Shown here piece after piece: positions 48,195-60,700 of a DNA stretch of 64,000 bases. Within the stretch, counting starts at the first letter, position 1; each line of letters starts with the position of its first letter. The position numbers and the translations under genes are program-made. The notes beneath the pieces are model-generated. The model was not told the origin of the DNA. It ran no database searches and saw only the letters and a program-made list of their open reading frames with translations. The stretch is from Paragonimus skrjabini miyazakii (Eukaryota; Platyhelminthes; Trematoda; Plagiorchiida; Troglotrematidae), in the NCBI GenBank assembly GCA_014338405.1, contig JTDE01022195.1:3189-67188 (forward strand), given 5' to 3'.

Positions 48195-50150
48195 CATTAA
48201 GTTGAGTTTTTCTTCTTTCATGTATTGACTGTTTTTATTCCACAATGACAAAACTTTATCATTATGCCAGTTAGATACACTGATGGGTATCCAACAAAAA
48301 AGACAACAGTCTACCCCACCTACAGTATTCTGTAGCTTGCGGTTCCACTGACAGCGAAAACTTGTTTCAGTTAAACCTAAACGTCCTGTTTATTCGGCCA
48401 CACCTGGGGTAGTTTCTCCATTCGGTTGCCAAATATCATCTCCAAACCGTATGGTACTCTTTGACTACAGATATTTGCTTACAACCACACAGATCTGATA
48501 TTAGTGCCAGGTAAGCGGTCAGACGGTCCGAAGACAGGTATGAGCAGCGAGAATCGGTCAAACTTGCTCATCCAAATTTCCATATATTAAGAACGTCAAT
48601 TCTCAAGACCAATGGTATAAAATACGAGTTAACTCACTGCTCAATTGAAATGAATTTAGGCACCTGTAATTCCTAGGTCCATTTTCTGTAGTGGAATTTC
48701 TGCGACCAACTGCGCCGCTGGTTGGAACTAGTGGGGAATATGGTGGCTGATTAGGTTTAGTGACGCAAAGTGCGTCATCGTTCGACTGAGTTGTCTGCGA
48801 AGTAATTACATATAACGAAGCGGTCTAGGGAAGGTTTCAAAAATGTTAGCTTCTTCACATATGCTTTCCCACTGTCATTTGCAACACGTTTGTTTGTTCA
48901 CATGGTTTGTTCACATTGATGTTGGTTCTTTGAGTGTGAACATTGGATTTTCATGAAGTAGGCATCTGCTATTCCAATCTTATCAGCTTGAACATGAGGT
49001 TCCATCATCAGGTTCATGAACAAAAAGCCATTAAGCATCAGTTTTAACCAAGTCATAGTTAACAATGATTATAGTGATGGAGCTGGTGGTTGTGGCGATG
49101 ATGACGTAAGCTTCTGACAGCCATAACCCTGAAACCGTCTAGTTGAGAAGCTTTCATGGGAACTCGAATGGTTAAAGTTGAGAACTTTTGAGGGAATTCA
49201 TTGAACCGTCTCCCGACTAGTTCGTCCGAACCTTACCAAGGGTTTTCCACTGCTTCAAGATTTTTATCTATACTCAAGCGTTCACATGGACTAACAGTCA
49301 GGTGTAACACTTACAATTACCAAAAGGCACTAAGTTTGGACACTGAAACCATACCGAGATCATTTCGAAGTTCACAGTCTCAGTCACAATTCACACAGTC
49401 CACGGTTCACAGTCTCCTTCTCACTGTCGTGGCGATAACGGAAATCTGTTGCCTTGACACAAGGCACGCTAATCGCAGACAGCAACATTCTACTATTCAG
49501 AACGTCTCCCTCACGGTTGCTACGGTAATTGAGGCTAACAGCGTTACTTTGACGTGTCTACTGTTGCTAACGCTAATATTTTTACGCAATTCGTAGCCAA
49601 AGGGCACGTGGATGCCTAAAAGTACATCTGTCGTCTGATGTGCATGGTTAGATAAACATGGCCTGACCAATGGGCAACTTGTGTTCACGTGCAGTCTGCT
49701 GACTGAGTCGCCTGCTTGCAGTAAGTCTGACAAGACCAACCACGCTTTGTCTGAAATGTGGAAATCAAATCAGCAGAAGTGAGACGAAAGATAGTCACGG
49801 CAGCTACGGCCAGACGAATGTGATTGGCCAGTCGCCACATCGGTGTTCGTCCGATTTACCAATGCCCATTTGAATGCGTGCGAACTGTGACCATGTGTTT
49901 AGTGCGCTTTTGCAACGAGGCGGTCGCACGTGTACATTTGTTACACGTACACACAAGCGCGCACAGGCGCAGGTTTAAGCAACGTGAGAGTGCGACCGAC
50001 GCCAGACGTGCGGCCGTAGGTCAAACCAATGAATAACAATGAATCGCGACATCGTGTGCCTTTTCTCTGACCCACCTCCGGCACAGGTACACTGTGGTAC
50101 CCATTGAAGGACTAACGAGAAACCCGGAATTAGTGGCACTGTGGTAGCCA
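48195..50150. other. intergenic, no gene supported
   Basis: A serine-rich 131-codon frame (49201-49596, +) and short GC-richer frames at 49824-50036 were examined. No domain or clear splice signals. The GC-richer 49800-50150 stretch may be promoter or 5' UTR of the exon that follows, an inference from position only. Confidence 0.35.
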
Positions 50151-50157
50151 GTGTGTG

Positions 50158-51480
50158 ATGCAGCCAAAGGACGCGCAGCATACGAGCGATATACCGGAGA
50201 ACGGTGCCTCCGTTATGACGGCAGTCATGGAAGCGTTAAATCTGATCTGCTGGAATGTAGCAGGAGCTTCCTGGTGGATCGATACGAGTCGGGTAAAGAT
50301 GGCCGGTGATGTGGACTATTGGCTCCGAGTTCCTGCCCCAGTGATCATTCCACAAGAACATATACGAAGCACAGGTGAGAGGATTATTGGACGACTGCGT
50401 GTGCTTCGCTATGGTCAGTCAGTTTGCTTGTCTGGAATTAAGCTCGCGCCCAAACAGCCCAGAGAACGTATTTACATTGAGACCATACACCCCGATACCG
50501 GAGGACATTGGAAGGTGTTATGGACTGATTGTAATCAGCACCTAATTTTGCACTCACACAGCCGCGGCCAGACACATCACTTGGTCAAAAAAGTTCCCGT
50601 ACAGCTCGGACCAGATATCCACATGAACGGATGGGTGTCTGGACGTATGTGTAACTCGTCAGACAAAACCGCTGTCACGTCGAGAACACTCACCTACAAC
50701 TGGTGTTTTATTATTCCATTACCTATCGATTGTTTATCGTATGTTACCGTACTGCTATCACCACCCCAGATTACACAAACCACACCATGTGTACGTTCTA
50801 CCTCACCCACGCACGTGCACGACCCGACCAATGAGTGTTCTACACAATTCGACAATGATCATACCATGTGCTGTCGCAGTCACACAACACGTGTTAACCA
50901 GACAACTTTCATAAATCGGCAAATCCAGACAAAATTCAATAACCTAGACTCAAACGGCAAGATTTCTACCGATTCCGTAAAACCACTCACTCTGACCAAC
51001 TCCTCATGTCTGGCAGCTGTACTACCTTTGTTTGATCCGGAAACTAGATTAACCATGTTGATGCAAGAAGTGCATCCGTTTCGGTTTGCTTCGAATCTTC
51101 ATTCTTCCGGTCACCGTTCCCGTTCTGTCGAACAACTATTTACGGCACATTCTTGTTCTTCATACACCTCAATTGAGGTTGCTCGATCAGAATCACCGGC
51201 GGCTGATCAGCCGAACTGTTACACTTATATTTGTACCAAAGAAGGTCTTCCAGCCTACACAAATGGGGCATCCATCTCACCGAAAAAGTCTAGTACTGAT
51301 GACACGTATCCGTCCATGTTGAAATCTACTTATTATCAAGCCGATCGATCGATCAATACATTTCCATCAAGTGAATCAAGATCACGTAACATCTTTCGGA
51401 ATAGCAGTCAATCACTGGAACACCTGAAAAACGAGTCATGGAGCTTACCATCAAATCCTGTCGTGTCTAAAACGTACATG
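50158..51480 (+). CDS. long coding exon of unidentified gene 3
   Basis: 441 codons without a stop, from the first ATG (in-frame TAG at 50131) to a strong donor ACATG|GTAAGT at 51481, phase 0. Such a length is unlikely by chance at this base composition, and no comparable frame exists elsewhere in the window outside the PLE. The first 190 residues look folded: LNLICWNVAGASWWIDTSRV, DYWLRVPAPVII, RIIGRLRVLRYGQSVCLSGI, GGHWKVLWTDCNQHLILHS, LTYNWCFIIPLPI. They are rich in Trp and beta-forming residues. The rest is Ser/Thr-rich and probably disordered. No signal peptide, and no membrane helix I would trust. No family was recognised; later exons were not found. The start could also be ATG 50215. 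Confidence 0.72.
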
Positions 51481-51524
51481 GTAAGTGACTTTGTGAAGCG
51501 TGCCAGCTTTCCAGATAATTGATT

Positions 51525-52510
51525 ACTGTTCATCTTTCAGTGTCCATCCTACAGTCTGTTTAATATAAATGATATCAATTAAATACTGGTTACAGTTCGA
51601 CAAAAATGTGCCGGAGTGAAACCCTAGTCACTATTTAGCCGGTAGACAAAAAGCGCATTCTCGCTTCATCGGCACTACTTTTACGTAGTGGTGTCCATAG
51701 TCGTTCAGAACGCTAATTGCAAGTAGTATGTAGGGGACTGAGAGTGTAGTGTAGTTGTACTAGTAGAATCTCGAACACATCTTGTGGATGTGCGCTGGCC
51801 ATGCTATGCCGAAGCACGAGTGTACCTGATCAACAGCTGTTTACTTTCGCGTTGTCTAGGGTTACAAGATGCGAATTTAGCGAACAATTTGTAACTGGTT
51901 CGTCACCATTCGAATAAGTCTGACGACACGCATATTACAAGTTGTTCATCCCCTCACCACCTAGTGAAGTAACAGGCAGCTGTGTTTGATTAGATTGGGT
52001 CTAATCATAATCACGTACGCTAGGACTCGAGCTCATGACTTGTAAGTGCCAGAGTGGTAGTTTGTAAACGTATCCAGTAGATCACGGAATCGCGGTCGCT
52101 AAAGTTGCGTTCGATCGCACGTATCGGGTGGCTCTAACGAGTTATCAACAATGAGGTTTGGAAGTCGGTAGTGAGTGACAGATGAGTTCCCTCGCTCAAT
52201 CTCTAAGTTTGCACATACATAGGTAGTTAGACCATTTACGAAGAATGTCAGGTACACGAAACATTTTGTATCGATTATGCGGCCGACTGGATTGAGGCGC
52301 GGGGTGGACAGATAATGATCTGGTGTAGAGAAATGAAGTTCTTCACCAATGGGCTGATTACCGTGGTCGGGTTCCTCCCTCGAGTTGGAGCCCTTGTGAC
52401 TCAAAGGGTCAGTGACTGGGTATCGTGTAAAATGGCGCCTAATCGGGCTCAGTTACGTGAATGTTGTTGTTTGGCCGAGTTGTCTGTGGAGTAAGTGCAC
52501 TTGATGACGC
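51525..52510. other. probable intron of gene 3, no features
   Basis: Follows the strong donor at 51481. No next exon could be identified. Confidence 0.35.
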
Positions 52511-52514
52511 GGGG

Positions 52515-52745
52515 GAGTGAAATCCGTGAAGAAGCTGTCTTGCTGATGATGCCTTACTCTCACTCATAGCTCAGTTGTTTGTTTGCATAGTGTAGGTATC
52601 CTGGTGTTGCATGTTCGAGTGTAGATCTAGTTGTTTTTAATAGTTAGCTTCTGTTTCTGCTATCCTTGGGTGGGGTTTGATCTTTTTCCATGGTTGTATG
52701 GCAGTTTAGCATAGACGCGAACTGCTAGTGTGATAATGATGACGA
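52515..52745 (+). repeat. RTE-type LINE 3' tail, family B copy 5
   Basis: Diverged copy of 36600-36857: GAAGCTGTCTTGCTGATGA-GCCTTACT, AGCTCAGTTGTTTGTTTGCA, TTGGGTGGGGTTTG, TGGTTGTATGGCAGTTTAGC, ending GATAATGATGACGACGG. Confidence 0.75.
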
Positions 52746-52749
52746 CGGC

Positions 52750-54695
52750 TAAAGAAAGCGTTCCTTGTTAACTAAAATGGTGTGCCAATTACACTTCGTA
52801 TTTTGTTCAGACAGGCTTGGCTTGCTCCATTATTGAGACCGCGTGAATGCTTCAGGTTGCTTGTTCACAAGAGGTCACCAGTGTGGCCTTTTCCGTCTAT
52901 GTTTGAATTGGGTTTATGATGAGAGCTAGTTGGGACAAGATGTGAACCAACACACTTCGTGTTGTAACTAGAAATCATCATTTGGTAGACCATGGATTTC
53001 CTACCGGCGTCGTTTCCGAAGTTTGATCGTACAAGCTGACCAGTTGATATAGAAGTTACTCATCCAGACTAGCGACGTGATACGCGATCAGCCCATCCTA
53101 AATTAATCGATAAATGCTTTGTGGTCCCTGTCATTCAGTGCCCAACGATGGACTCACCTGACATGTTTACTTACGAGCGCAAGTCGAAGCAACGGAGGTT
53201 ACTTAATTGTCTGTCAACCAGAGTTGATTCAATTCTCTTATTCGTCTGTTTACAATAAACGCTTATTCAGTTGAAGTAGAAGTATTATCTCATAAAGACA
53301 TGGTGTGCAAAAAATTGGTGTGCATTGAAGCTTAGCATGTAGACACTACTGACATCATTCACTTCTCCTCTCCATCAGAAGGTGTTTGTGTACAACGATT
53401 TGCCTGCTTACCTGCATTCGTGAACAGATATGATCGCCAGTCAAGCACATAGTATATAGTTGACATGTCTTCGTTAATTATGTCCAGTCACGGCTACTAT
53501 GTGCTTATAGCGTAATCATTTCAGTGGTCAGTGGTTATGTTATGGGCTAAAAACTGAGGTGGCTAATTATTAATGTATTTCAAGATGTTATTGATGAGGA
53601 CGAGGATGATGAACATCACCGCTGTGAATCACTTGATCAGTCTTCCTAAAACTGATTTCCTGAAGAAGACAGTAGCTATCAAACGCCAGGAGTTTATGTG
53701 TATTTCCATCGCAAGTAGATAATAGCGCGAAATATGAGTCAATAACTCATCGTCGTTTGATGTACAAATGATGATACCCTCCTCTGAGGCACTGACTTTC
53801 AAAGTTTACCCTCAGACCCCCCCCCCCACGACCAAACTTAACGGCATCACCCTTGTTAATCAGCTTTATTATAAATCGGAACAGTGACAACCAGCTGTTG
53901 TGATCCAGTAAATAATTATAATATTGTCAAAGTTCGGGTCGATAATGTGCTGGATGACAGGATGTCGGATTTTTCAGCATCAAGCTGAAAGTCACTTAGA
54001 TTCACATGTTCACAAATTTGAAACGGCTGTCAACCGTCTTAGTCTCATCCATCCTCACAGTTCTACCTCCTTAGATCTTCACATCGCCCATCTCACCCGT
54101 CTACAAAATACTACCACACCATTTTGGTGACCTTGACATCAGTAATTGGCAACGTTACATAGTTGCATGTAATCTCATAAGATTAGCTCTACTTTAGAAG
54201 TAGACAGGAGGATGGATCGAATTTAACTCATAAACCCTGTTTGTTTAAATGTAAACAAACAATAACGTTGTATGAGCAACCTCTCAAACAAACAAGCGAA
54301 TTCGATAATAATGCTGCGTTCACAACACAACTTTCTTCGGCTCATCGATTTTACACACGGACACTTTTTTATCGAACACATAGGACAAGTGTCCTTTGAA
54401 GTTCCTAACTAGTCTTTTCCACATGAAAAACTGATGTGCACTGATGTGTACTGTACAAGTTTTTGCTTTGGAAGATGCTGTTTCCTCTTCCCAAGAACTT
54501 TACTTACGCGTCTTTTGTTCAGCACCCTACGGTATGTCAGTGTCATCGACCAAGACCATGATCGTTTGGCAACTAATCTGCTCCTCTTTTCAGAAACTTG
54601 GGTGTCTGTGATCTTTTACCTACTCTTTTCTTGGGTTTTGTTGGTGTATTGAATGATAAATCGTCTGTCTGATCTTTTCGTAGTACAACTTTGAG
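52750..54695. other. no gene recognised; C tract and short palindrome
   Basis: Holds an 11-C run (53817-53827), a GATGA-rich patch (53590-53610), and a 10-bp palindrome around AATG (TGTTTGTTTA/TAAACAAACA, from 54239). No coding exon supported. Confidence 0.4.
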
Positions 54696-54699
54696 TTTT

Positions 54700-55066
54700 G
54701 TTTTTCAACTTTATCCTTTCTGGAATGCACTAGCATGCACTCGTTTACTTAAATGCTTCTTGTATTGCATTTCACACATCTTTCACCCTGGTATAGATCT
54801 TGTCATTGCAGTCTCTCTCACTGTTTATTTTCCTAGAGATAAGGATTTCCTTTCCAGGCTAGCCATACAATTGGCTAACCAGCATTGGCCAGCTGGACAC
54901 AAAGGCCTCACTCACACACCTACTGGTCTTATTCCTTCGGGTTTACACCGGATACGTGGTGTGTGAGTGGAACCGCAAGTGGTGCAGCGCAAGTCACTTG
55001 TGGTGATTGTTTAAAGCGCAGGCGTCCTTTGGCTTCGGTCACTGTGACAGGCTAATCCGTTTCGGA
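54700..55066 (+). repeat. dispersed repeat R1, left copy
   Basis: Matches the reverse complement of 57957-58300 over about 350 bases. Shared blocks include TTGGCTAACCAGCATTG, AGGCCTCACTCACACACCTA, CGGATACGTGGTGTGTGAGT, TTTGGCTTCGGTCA and TGTGACAGGCTAATCCGTTT. No coding motif seen; class unknown. Confidence 0.8.
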
Positions 55067-55069
55067 TGC

Positions 55070-57495
55070 CGCCAACCAACAAGAGCATCTCACAATGCGG
55101 TAGTCAACTGCAGTTCGTTCCGATAATCGCCTGTGTGTTTAAAGGTATGCAGACTCGGAAAGTATCAAACACTTCTTAGCCTTACGCGGTGGTCATAGCA
55201 CAGCCGGAATTTTGGATGGCCCTAATAACAGTGACATAAAACGACGTCATTCCAAACATAGGGGTATTGTGACCATGTTCTGCCCTAACTTGTGAGGAGA
55301 AGCCGTGGTGACCACGATGTCCCAGAACGTCCAACTTGTTACTAGACAACACTGTGAGGGGCACACCTTACAAGTTCAGTTGTCAATTCAGGGCCATCCC
55401 TCTACATTGAATAGACCGTTGATCATAGTAGAACAGTGATAGGACGGGAGTATGTGATGTTCTCCGGAGTGACAGTCAGTGCATCCTAATCGCATACAGT
55501 GAGGTAACTAAGGGCAAACAGCTGTACAATGATCCACATCAGTATAGGGACTGACAGACGAAATCCAGCTTTATTCCATAGCAATATCGCTGGTCTACTG
55601 GATTCGGTTTCAAAGCCCCTGTTATCTTTTCTTTGATTATCGGAAACTTATTTTCTCGTTTGTTGAAGCAGTGCTGTTGTGTTCTCGAATACAGTTTGTG
55701 ACGCTGCAGTTTCGTCGATAAACTTTAATCCCATGTTTGCTCACTCTAAGTTGGCCGACCTCCATATCCGTCATTCTATCTGCTTGTCTATGTATTTAGT
55801 CTGTCTTCCGTGCACTTTGCACAGCATTATCATTTTTTAAACATTACTGTGTAATCAGATTGTTATTCGAAAGAACATCACGTGATTTACGTCCTGTAGT
55901 TCTCTCCGAATGCCACAAAAGAGGCCGTCTGTCTTGCCGTCGGGCGATTCGGTTAGGTATCTTGACCTACCGCAGCCCCATTCGGCATAGTTGTCAGGTG
56001 AACTTTCGGTGAAAAACGCAGTCCCTACTCTGATCGAAATGTGGCCGACTTCGTCGGGTCAGATTAACCTGTTCTGTTATCAGTACTGCTTCGGAGCGTC
56101 CCAGGTGACAGCCACACGTAATATAGTTCGACTCCAGGCTGTTGGTGTTCACATAACTTTAATCTGGTCGACCCCAACCATAGCAGCAACACGTAAATTA
56201 AGGCACAACTGTGTTGTTGAGGCCTAATCCGTAGGACGGTCAAATCCACCGCGGACCCACATTTCGGTGGACAACTGGCAGTGGGAACTTCAGCTATCAT
56301 ACAAGGAGAAAGACCATGTGTACTACAATGTTCTAAAGCACGTCGACTGGACGGGCCAGTTGAGCAGCCGGCAAGCAATGATACACTTCCGATTCTCTAT
56401 CGTCGATGTTTGTGGTGTTTGTGGGCTGACAGGCTAGACACACTCTTGCACAGACGCACGCGTGGGCAGCCTAACCGATGCCCATCGATCAAATGCCCAC
56501 TGCAGACTGGACATTTAATAGACCAATCAGCGATTAGCGTTATCGCGAGCGCACGTGCCAGGTGTCGTCTCTGTTACCGATACATCTTTCCGTATCGCAC
56601 AGGCATTGTGGAGACGTTAGCTGCTGCAATCGTAAGCCATACATTTACGATTATGTACTGTAGTAAATTAAAGAAATCTGTGTAAATTGATGGTACATGA
56701 ATTTTTGTATAATGCCAGGCGCGTTTTCAGTTTATCCGCCTGAATTGACCAACTATAGCTCACTAGCTGGGATCGCTGCTTCGCGAGTTCGAAATGCAAC
56801 CTTGTCAAACTCAGCATCTAAACCGGCGCAAGGCGATTAAGTTGAGAAACACCTTTAACACTGATAATATTTTGCATCTCTTATCAAAATGTCTGAAAAT
56901 CACAACTTCCCTCAAATCACCATTAAACTTAAGGAGAGTTCCGGCTGGAATATAATTATATAGTTTGGAAAGATTATTGAACTAATGTACAACTAATGTG
57001 TTATTCTTTGTATTTCGATATATTTTTAGTTTCCAGTTCGAGGCTAATAATAGACTGTTAAGTAATGTTTGTAAAATATCCACTTTTGCCTTCTAAATTT
57101 CATCCATTATGACAAGGAGACTCTATGTTAAAATTATGACACTCTGCTAAGGTAGATAACTACATGTGAAATGCCGAATTTTGCGAAATATCCCGTTGAG
57201 TTTTGTGATGCTTATGTAGTAAGGTTTTCTTTGATTACGACGTGAACGTCAATAAGAAGTGCTCAGTGCTTTCTAATCAACCCCTTCAGAATGTCAGTTT
57301 GGTCAGAGCTCATCAGTGGTGCATACTCTCGCCGCGGCCGGCATTATAACTCCAGCGATGCTTTCATGACTACTGCGTCATTGACTTAACATCACACACG
57401 AACGGATTATCACATGCCAATTCTCAACCACATCGAGTATGAGCAATACCCAGACTACCCGATCTCCTCCAGTGGAGATACAATGACTGTTCTGT
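55070..57495. other. no gene supported
   Basis: A GC-richer block at 55900-56690 has open frames on both strands (56281-56685 +, 134 codons; 56064-56378 -, 104 codons). No domain or intron signals support a gene, and it may be an unrecognised repeat. Confidence 0.35.
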
Positions 57496-57499
57496 CAAC

Positions 57500-57700
57500 T
57501 CCAATGGATGACCCCATGTCTGAAACCTCTCTCCAACATCGATGCCTCATGAAAGCGTGGCCGGAGTTCACATTCCGGCCTTGGCAAGAATACGCAATAA
57601 TGACGAGCGCTAACAGGAGCGAAACTCCAGTCTAGTGCTTCTTTTCGGAGGAAACTGCTTGGAAAGCGATGGAATGCGAAAGCTTTAAAACAAATGACAA
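57500..57700 (+). repeat. SINE copy
   Basis: GTTCACATTCCGGCCTTGGC (corrupted B box), then ATGACGAGCGCTAACAGGAG - CGAAACTCCAGTCTAGTGCT - TCTTTTCGG, the same body as 29160-29240. The open frame at 57414-57635 runs through it and is not a gene. Confidence 0.62.
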
Positions 57701-57956
57701 TATGACGTTCAACTCGTACTAACGAAAAATCGTATACTGCGACCAGTTCTTTGTACTTGTTTGAATGAGTTTGTTACTGTTCCTGGTGTCTATGCTTGTG
57801 TCCTATTTGGGCAAGCTTTCCATAATGGATGATGGATCTTTGTGACGACTGCTAGTTTTCCTATCCTCACTTCAGGTTTCACTCAAAAAAAGTGCTGCAA
57901 ATCAAACTAGACGTCAACACACATGAGTTACCTTGAAGGACAGTCTTCTTACGGTT

Positions 57957-58300
57957 GGTGGCAACCGAAACGGATTAGCCTGTCACAATGACCGAAGCCA
58001 AAGTACGCCTACGCTTAACCAACAGCACAAGTGGTTTGCTCTGTATCACTTGCGGTTTCACTCACACACCACGTATCCGATGTAAACTCGAGGAAATAAG
58101 ACCAGTAGGTGTGTGAGTGAGGCCTTTCTGTTCAGCCGGTCAATGCTGGTTAGCCAATTCATAGGCTAGCTCGAGAAATAAACAGAGAGACTCTAATGGT
58201 AAAATCTACACTAGGAAGAAGAGTATTTAAAATGTAACGCAAGAAATATTTCAGTGTAAGAGAGCATGTTAGTGCACTCTAGACGGGATATAGAATTAGA
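57957..58300 (-). repeat. dispersed repeat R1, right copy (inverted)
   Basis: Reverse complement of the copy at 54700-55066, with about 3 kb between the two. Together they form an imperfect long inverted repeat. Confidence 0.8.
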
Positions 58301-58304
58301 CTGG

Positions 58305-59125
58305 AAGAAAACAGACAAAACACTCATCATACAGTACATCAACGACGCTCAGGAAAAGGAAGCGGATGAGTTCCAAACGGTGGTAGTCGTTGGTTGGGAT
58401 GAACAATCTTCATACGCATAGTAATTCGCATACAAAACAAAACTGACGGTTCTGTATTCTTAAAACACATTTGTACATTGGCCGCGTTTAAGTGCTGTTG
58501 ATGTTTGGCATTATTCACGTACATTTGGGCTTTAATCTGAAAGACGCCAACACAGTTATACTGCCTGATTTGTCCTGTTCTATCTCCTCCAGACGTTCAA
58601 CATAGTCTCTGTTAATTGTAATGAATGTGCAATCTTCCTCTGGCTTTGGGTTTTTCCATTATCTGCCTTCATAAAATGCTAACGGTTTGGGCCTGTTTTT
58701 TTTATCACCTAAAAAGCAGTGATTCTTTGCACCCAATAAGTGTTCGTCTAATCGAATCATAAAATGTTATTTTCTTCTCTCTAATGTACACATGAGGGAG
58801 AAGTCATCTATCGATTTCGAACAACACAGTGTGCAATATACAAAACCACAGTATTACAACAAGGAATACAACGATTAGCTATCCTCCTTTGTTGGGTTTG
58901 CGTTCACATTCATAGTGCACGTACACAATCTTCCAGTTCAAGTAAGAACAGTTTAGAAATCTCATTTCAGATTTGGGTTAGAACGCTCATCTAATATCGA
59001 TCAACTCTTGAACATACAATCGTGATAATCGATCGGTCTTTATTAGTAAGGTGCCTGGATTTTTTCAAGTGATTTTGCAATTTAACATTAGTATTACGTG
59101 ACAACAAATATCAATATAAAGTAAT
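58305..59125. other. no gene recognised
   Basis: Short frames without recognisable domains. Confidence 0.4.
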
Positions 59126-59140
59126 CTGAAAACAACAGTG

Positions 59141-59180
59141 TAGCGAACAGGCTCGTTTTTGGTTTTTCATCATCAGGCCA
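59141..59180 (-). ncRNA. hammerhead-like PLE terminal motif, copy 1
   Basis: On the - strand: a stem I 5' strand, CTGATGA, a 14-nt stretch, a decayed GAAA box (CAAA), a short stem III, then TTC and GCTA, which can pair with the 5' strand TGGC. It is the mirror image of the motif at 59736-59775. The degraded GAAA box suggests that it is inactive. Confidence 0.5.
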
Positions 59181-59735
59181 ATTACATAACGTTTAAACAA
59201 AACAGCTGTTAGAGCGAAACAAGTATATACTCATGTACTTGTTTCTGTGGAACTAGTTATGTGGGTCGCACGACCAGGCGCTTATCTGAACGTATCTGCG
59301 ATCATCATTCAGCCCGGATCAATAGCGGAGTCACCAAGACAATTACTAGCGCATTTGTTGCACACCTCGTTGATACACACCATACTGTCAACCTGGACTC
59401 CTCTTTTCGTCCGACTTACTGAGTCAGCGGCGACCACTCAAAAAGCTGTCAAATGCTGAATTTTAGCCACAGCTGAAGTGATCGGAATTCGACTCAATAA
59501 TCCACTCTCATGCGCACAGAAGCGTTTTATTCAGACGTTGAAGTTGCCATGGCCAACCACCCACACCATGACCGATCAAAGCGCCATGGTTCCAAATGTG
59601 TCATAATTGTGACGTAATCGTATCCAAACGTTATCTCCGTGTGTGCCGATGACGTGTTTGAATTCACTTGAACTTGCTACATGTTTTGTATTCGCTTCGC
59701 CATGACAACTCTGTTTCATATAAATGTTATGTAAT

Positions 59736-59775
59736 TAGCCTGATGAAGAATAACCGAAAACGAACGTGTTCGCTT
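59736..59775 (+). ncRNA. hammerhead-like PLE terminal motif, copy 2
   Basis: TAGC-CTGATGA-AGAATAACC-GAAA, then a short stem III region (ACGAACGTGT), TC and GCTT. Stem I strands TAGC/GCTT pair over three bases. The stem II stretch does not form the usual G-C closing pair. It lies downstream of a + strand GIY-YIG fragment, the expected 3' position. Confidence 0.5.
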
Positions 59776-60187
59776 CACTATTGTTTTCTGAAGATCATCC
59801 TGGGGATTTTTACCATAAAGTAATCTAAAAACCATAATTAGTAATGAGGAGTAATTTACTCGTTCACTTTTCAGAGTTGTTATATGATAATTTGATCAGT
59901 TACTTCATCATTGTTATTACATGTTTGAGAAAGGCACCAGTTCAACAGTATAAGACAAACACAGTTAATAACAAGAAGACGACAAAAGTATTTTTTTTTA
60001 AATTCCACTAATTTTGAAATACGCATACAGTCCGCCAGTAACGACAGAAGATATACGTCGCGAAATTTTAACACTTCGTTTTCTGTCTTCAGTCAGGAAC
60101 GTAAAACATTGGAATATATAGGGCATGCGAATAGCAACAACAATAGAAACAATTAACGATTGGGTTTACGCAAAACAAGGACTGTTA

Positions 60188-60700
60188 TCAGTTCCAGGGC
60201 AGACAAACTGAGTGAGTCAATAGTTTATGCACACACAGGACCGGACGGCCAGTATTGATTAACACAGCTTCGGAGAAGGCAAGCAACTTCGGATTTCGAT
60301 TACGCAACAACACTTGAAACGAATTGGCGGGGTCAACAACGTGACCTGTTCCATGATGTGCTTTGCTATGGATGAGGTCAGATTTCGTCTCACTCGCTCT
60401 GTTGCCATCACCTGTTGAGTCATGGCGCGCACCAACCACTTGGGCATATGTTCAGCCATTCTTTGTCGTAGGCACCAATCTTTTCTGCCGATACTGACGT
60501 CACCGCAACTGCAAGTGAACTGATAGATTACATGTGAGACAGAACATGTCGGTAGGTCACGATTATGAATGGGCTGAGCGACACTCTTAGTTGTGAGTAG
60601 CAACCGCAGGGTATGTACCAGTTAGAGCAGACTGCAATTTTTGACCTGAGTCGGTTATGATATGATCGCCTTTGAAAGGCAGGTTCAAAAAGACCTGCGT
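60188..60700 (-). pseudogene. Penelope-like element fragment (connector and GIY-YIG)
   Basis: On the - strand: a decayed connector with the 'NLPFKGD'-like block near 60670, then VSHVIYQFTCSCGDVSIGRK and LRQRMAEHMPKWLVRA. A frameshift near 60350 follows. The protein tail then reads HVVDPANSFQVLLRNRNPKL, LAFSEAVLINTGRPVLCVHK and SVCLPWN, ending at a stop at 60188. The GIY-YIG core is degenerate (SIG in place of YIG). This copy preserves the natural C-terminus that is cut short in the 61554 element. Confidence 0.78.

Larger units (their letters stand above)
59128..59805 (+). mobile_element. truncated Penelope-like element with inverted ends
   Basis: From 59231 to 59419 the + strand encodes a clean GIY-YIG segment (SCTCFCGTSYVGRTTRRLSE, then RICDHHSAR ... 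AFVAHLVDTHHTVNLDSSFRPT). This matches the larger element (CGTSYIGRTTRRLSERMREHH ... VAAHLVESNHVINPADSFKP). A TGA at 59420 ends it. The flanks at 59128-59203 and 59722-59805 are imperfect inverted copies of one another, each with a hammerhead-like motif. An inverted partial end copy is a known habit of Penelope elements. Confidence 0.75.

Noticed and set aside
56064..56685. Opposed frames in the GC-richer block 55900-56690
   Set aside because: Open on both strands at once, which suggests base composition more than a gene. No intron borders or domain.
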